A stretch of 50,427 nucleotides of DNA. Origin: an uncultured Lachnospiraceae bacterium (lineage in GTDB: Bacteria; Bacillota; Clostridia; Lachnospirales; Lachnospiraceae). The stretch is taken from contig CACXFB010000074.1 in assembly GCA_902766825.1 (NCBI GenBank), positions 1 through 50,427 of the forward strand, written 5' to 3'. Below are positions 49,250 to 50,427 of this stretch, one piece after another. Below the pieces are notes generated by a model. It was given only the letters and a program-made list of their open reading frames with translations. It did not search any database and was not told the DNA's origin. The translations under genes and the position numbers were made by a program. The stretch's first letter is position 1. Every line of letters starts with the position of its first letter.

Positions 49250-50427
49250 TTATTCATAACATGCAAATGCGTTGTCTGAGATTTTCTTTTCTGTCTCCGG
49301 TGTGAATAAGCTTACAACCGGTACGATTACAAGACCGGCAACCATTGCGATAACACCACAGTTGATTGGTGACTGGATGATTGCAGGGAAGTGAGGGCGC
49401 ATGAATATGTTTGCTACCATCAGAACACTGCTGAATGTAAAGCATACAAAGCATGAAACCTTTGTAACACGTTTTGAGTAAAGGGCGAAGAGGAATGGTG
49501 CGAGGAATGATCCTGCAAGTGCTCCCCATGAAACACCCATAAGCTGTGCGATAAATGTTACGTTCTGCTTGTACTGTATCAAAGCAATGAATGCTGAGAT
49601 TGCTATAAATACAACGATAAGAACTCTTATGTAGAGAACCTGTTTCTTATCATCCATTTTCTTAATAAAGTTATCTTTCAAAAAGTCTATTGTCAGAGTT
49701 GAGCTTGAAGCTATAACAAGTGACGACAATGTTGACATTGAAGCCGAAAGAACAAGTATTACTACAAGTGCGATAAGAACCGGTGAAAGGTTAGAAAGCA
49801 TTGTAGGAATAATTGAATCAAATCCGTTCTTTGCGATATCAATCTGGTCTGAGAAAAGTCTTCCGAAACCACCGAGGAAATAGCATCCGCCGGCAACAAC
49901 AAGTGCGAATACTGTTGAAATAATGGTTCCTTTCTTGATTGCAGTCTCATCTTTGATTGCATAGAATTTCTGAACCATCTGTGGAAGGCCCCATGTTCCA
50001 AGTGATGTAAGAATTACAACGAAGAACAGATTAAGAGGATCCGGTCCAAAAAGCGATGCAAATACACCTGACTGTGAAGAAACTGCAGGGTCGCTTACTT
50101 TTGCAAGATCATGAATTGCAGTTGAAAGTCCACCTTTGCTGTTAATAACAGCGGCAATAATAATTACAATTCCAAAAAGCATTATTATACCCTGAATGAA
50201 ATCGTTAATTGCTGTAGCCATGTAACCGCCGGCAATAACATATATTGCTGTAAGAACAGCCATAATCACGATACATACAGAATAATCAATATCAAATGCC
50301 ATGTTAAACAATCTTGAAAGTCCGTTGTAAAGTGATGCAGTATACGGAATAAGGAAAACGAAGATTATAACAGATGCGTATATTTTAAGCGCAGGGCTGT
50401 TAAATCTCTTTTCAAAAAACTGTGGCA
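49250..50427 (-). CDS. sodium:solute symporter (SSF family), partial
   Basis: The gene is cut by the window end; 392 C-terminal residues are visible. Reading continues upstream of the internal TTG at 50311 without a stop: PQFFEKRFNSPALKIYASVI, then LSRLFNMAF. About ten hydrophobic segments are seen. The family-type stretch IVLVLSASMSTLSSLVIASSSTL contains the Ser/Thr cluster linked to sodium binding in LeuT-fold SSF transporters. Also seen: GGYMATAINDFIQGIIMLFG and GVSWGALAGSFLAPFLFALY. It imports a small solute with sodium; PutP- or PanF-like substrates are possible, but the specificity region cannot be judged. Confidence 0.92.
   Translation of the reverse strand, partial: PQFFEKRFNSPALKIYASVIIFVFLIPYTASLYNGLSRLFNMAFDIDYSVCIVIMAVLTAIYVIAGGYMATAINDFIQGIIMLFGIVIIIAAVINSKGGLSTAIHDLAKVSDPAVSSQSGVFASLFGPDPLNLFFVVILTSLGTWGLPQMVQKFYAIKDETAIKKGTIISTVFALVVAGGCYFLGGFGRLFSDQIDIAKNGFDSIIPTMLSNLSPVLIALVVILVLSASMSTLSSLVIASSSTLTIDFLKDNFIKKMDDKKQVLYIRVLIVVFIAISAFIALIQYKQNVTFIAQLMGVSWGALAGSFLAPFLFALYSKRVTKVSCFVCFTFSSVLMVANIFMRPHFPAIIQSPINCGVIAMVAGLVIVPVVSLFTPETEKKISDNAFACYE

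Overview
The window looks like chromosomal DNA of a motile, low-GC, Gram-positive gut-type clostridium, most likely a Lachnospiraceae member. The pointers are the AT-rich sequence, strong AGGAGG-type ribosome binding sites, frequent TTG and GTG starts, poly-glycerolphosphate teichoic acid genes, a FapA-family protein, chemotaxis and c-di-GMP proteins, and starch-active secreted proteins. Species cannot be fixed from the sequence alone. No rRNA or tRNA gene was seen.

Left edge (1-4.2 kb) is accessory DNA. It holds a 73-bp-period tandem repeat, a PD-(D/E)XK-type nuclease gene, and a Cas12f/TnpB-family RNA-guided nuclease gene broken by one amber codon inside its zinc finger. A strongly foldable non-coding stretch lies downstream, followed by two orphan proteins. 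A chemoreceptor (4.35-6.0 kb) follows, ending in a strong terminator.

6.1-13.3 kb is a teichoic-acid-like operon: glycerol-3-phosphate cytidylyltransferase, then three large glycerophosphotransferase or glycosyltransferase proteins. A second surface-polymer operon lies at 31.5-38.2 kb: ABC permease, tandem GT2 enzyme, GT4 enzyme, Wzt/TagH-like ATPase, membrane acyltransferase and acyl carrier protein. The two could supply and export decorated wall polymers.

Between and around them are housekeeping and envelope genes: a FapA-family protein divergent from a pseudo-receiver protein, tyrS, a HAD phosphatase, a C39-like peptidase, an amidase, glycerate kinase, a zinc-ribbon/TPR/MORN protein, and pth-mfd-prsA-like. 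A GH13 lipoprotein, a patatin and a PilZ protein follow.

The right part (38.2-50.4 kb) holds a DegV protein and a 1.2-kb-residue-scale membrane sensor (propeller plus HD-GYP). Next comes a 2-isopropylmalate synthase whose C-terminus is an intact AraC-type DNA-binding domain, then a secreted protein with two CBM25-like modules. It ends with a RelB antitoxin beside a truncated RelE toxin, an MBL hydrolase, a small anchored protein and a sodium:solute symporter cut by the window end.

The most unusual items are the LeuA-AraC fusion (a candidate enzyme/transcription factor sensing leucine), the amber-interrupted Cas12f/TnpB gene with its neighbouring repeat, nuclease and structured RNA candidate, and an amidase whose start codon lies inside the terminator stem of the preceding gene.
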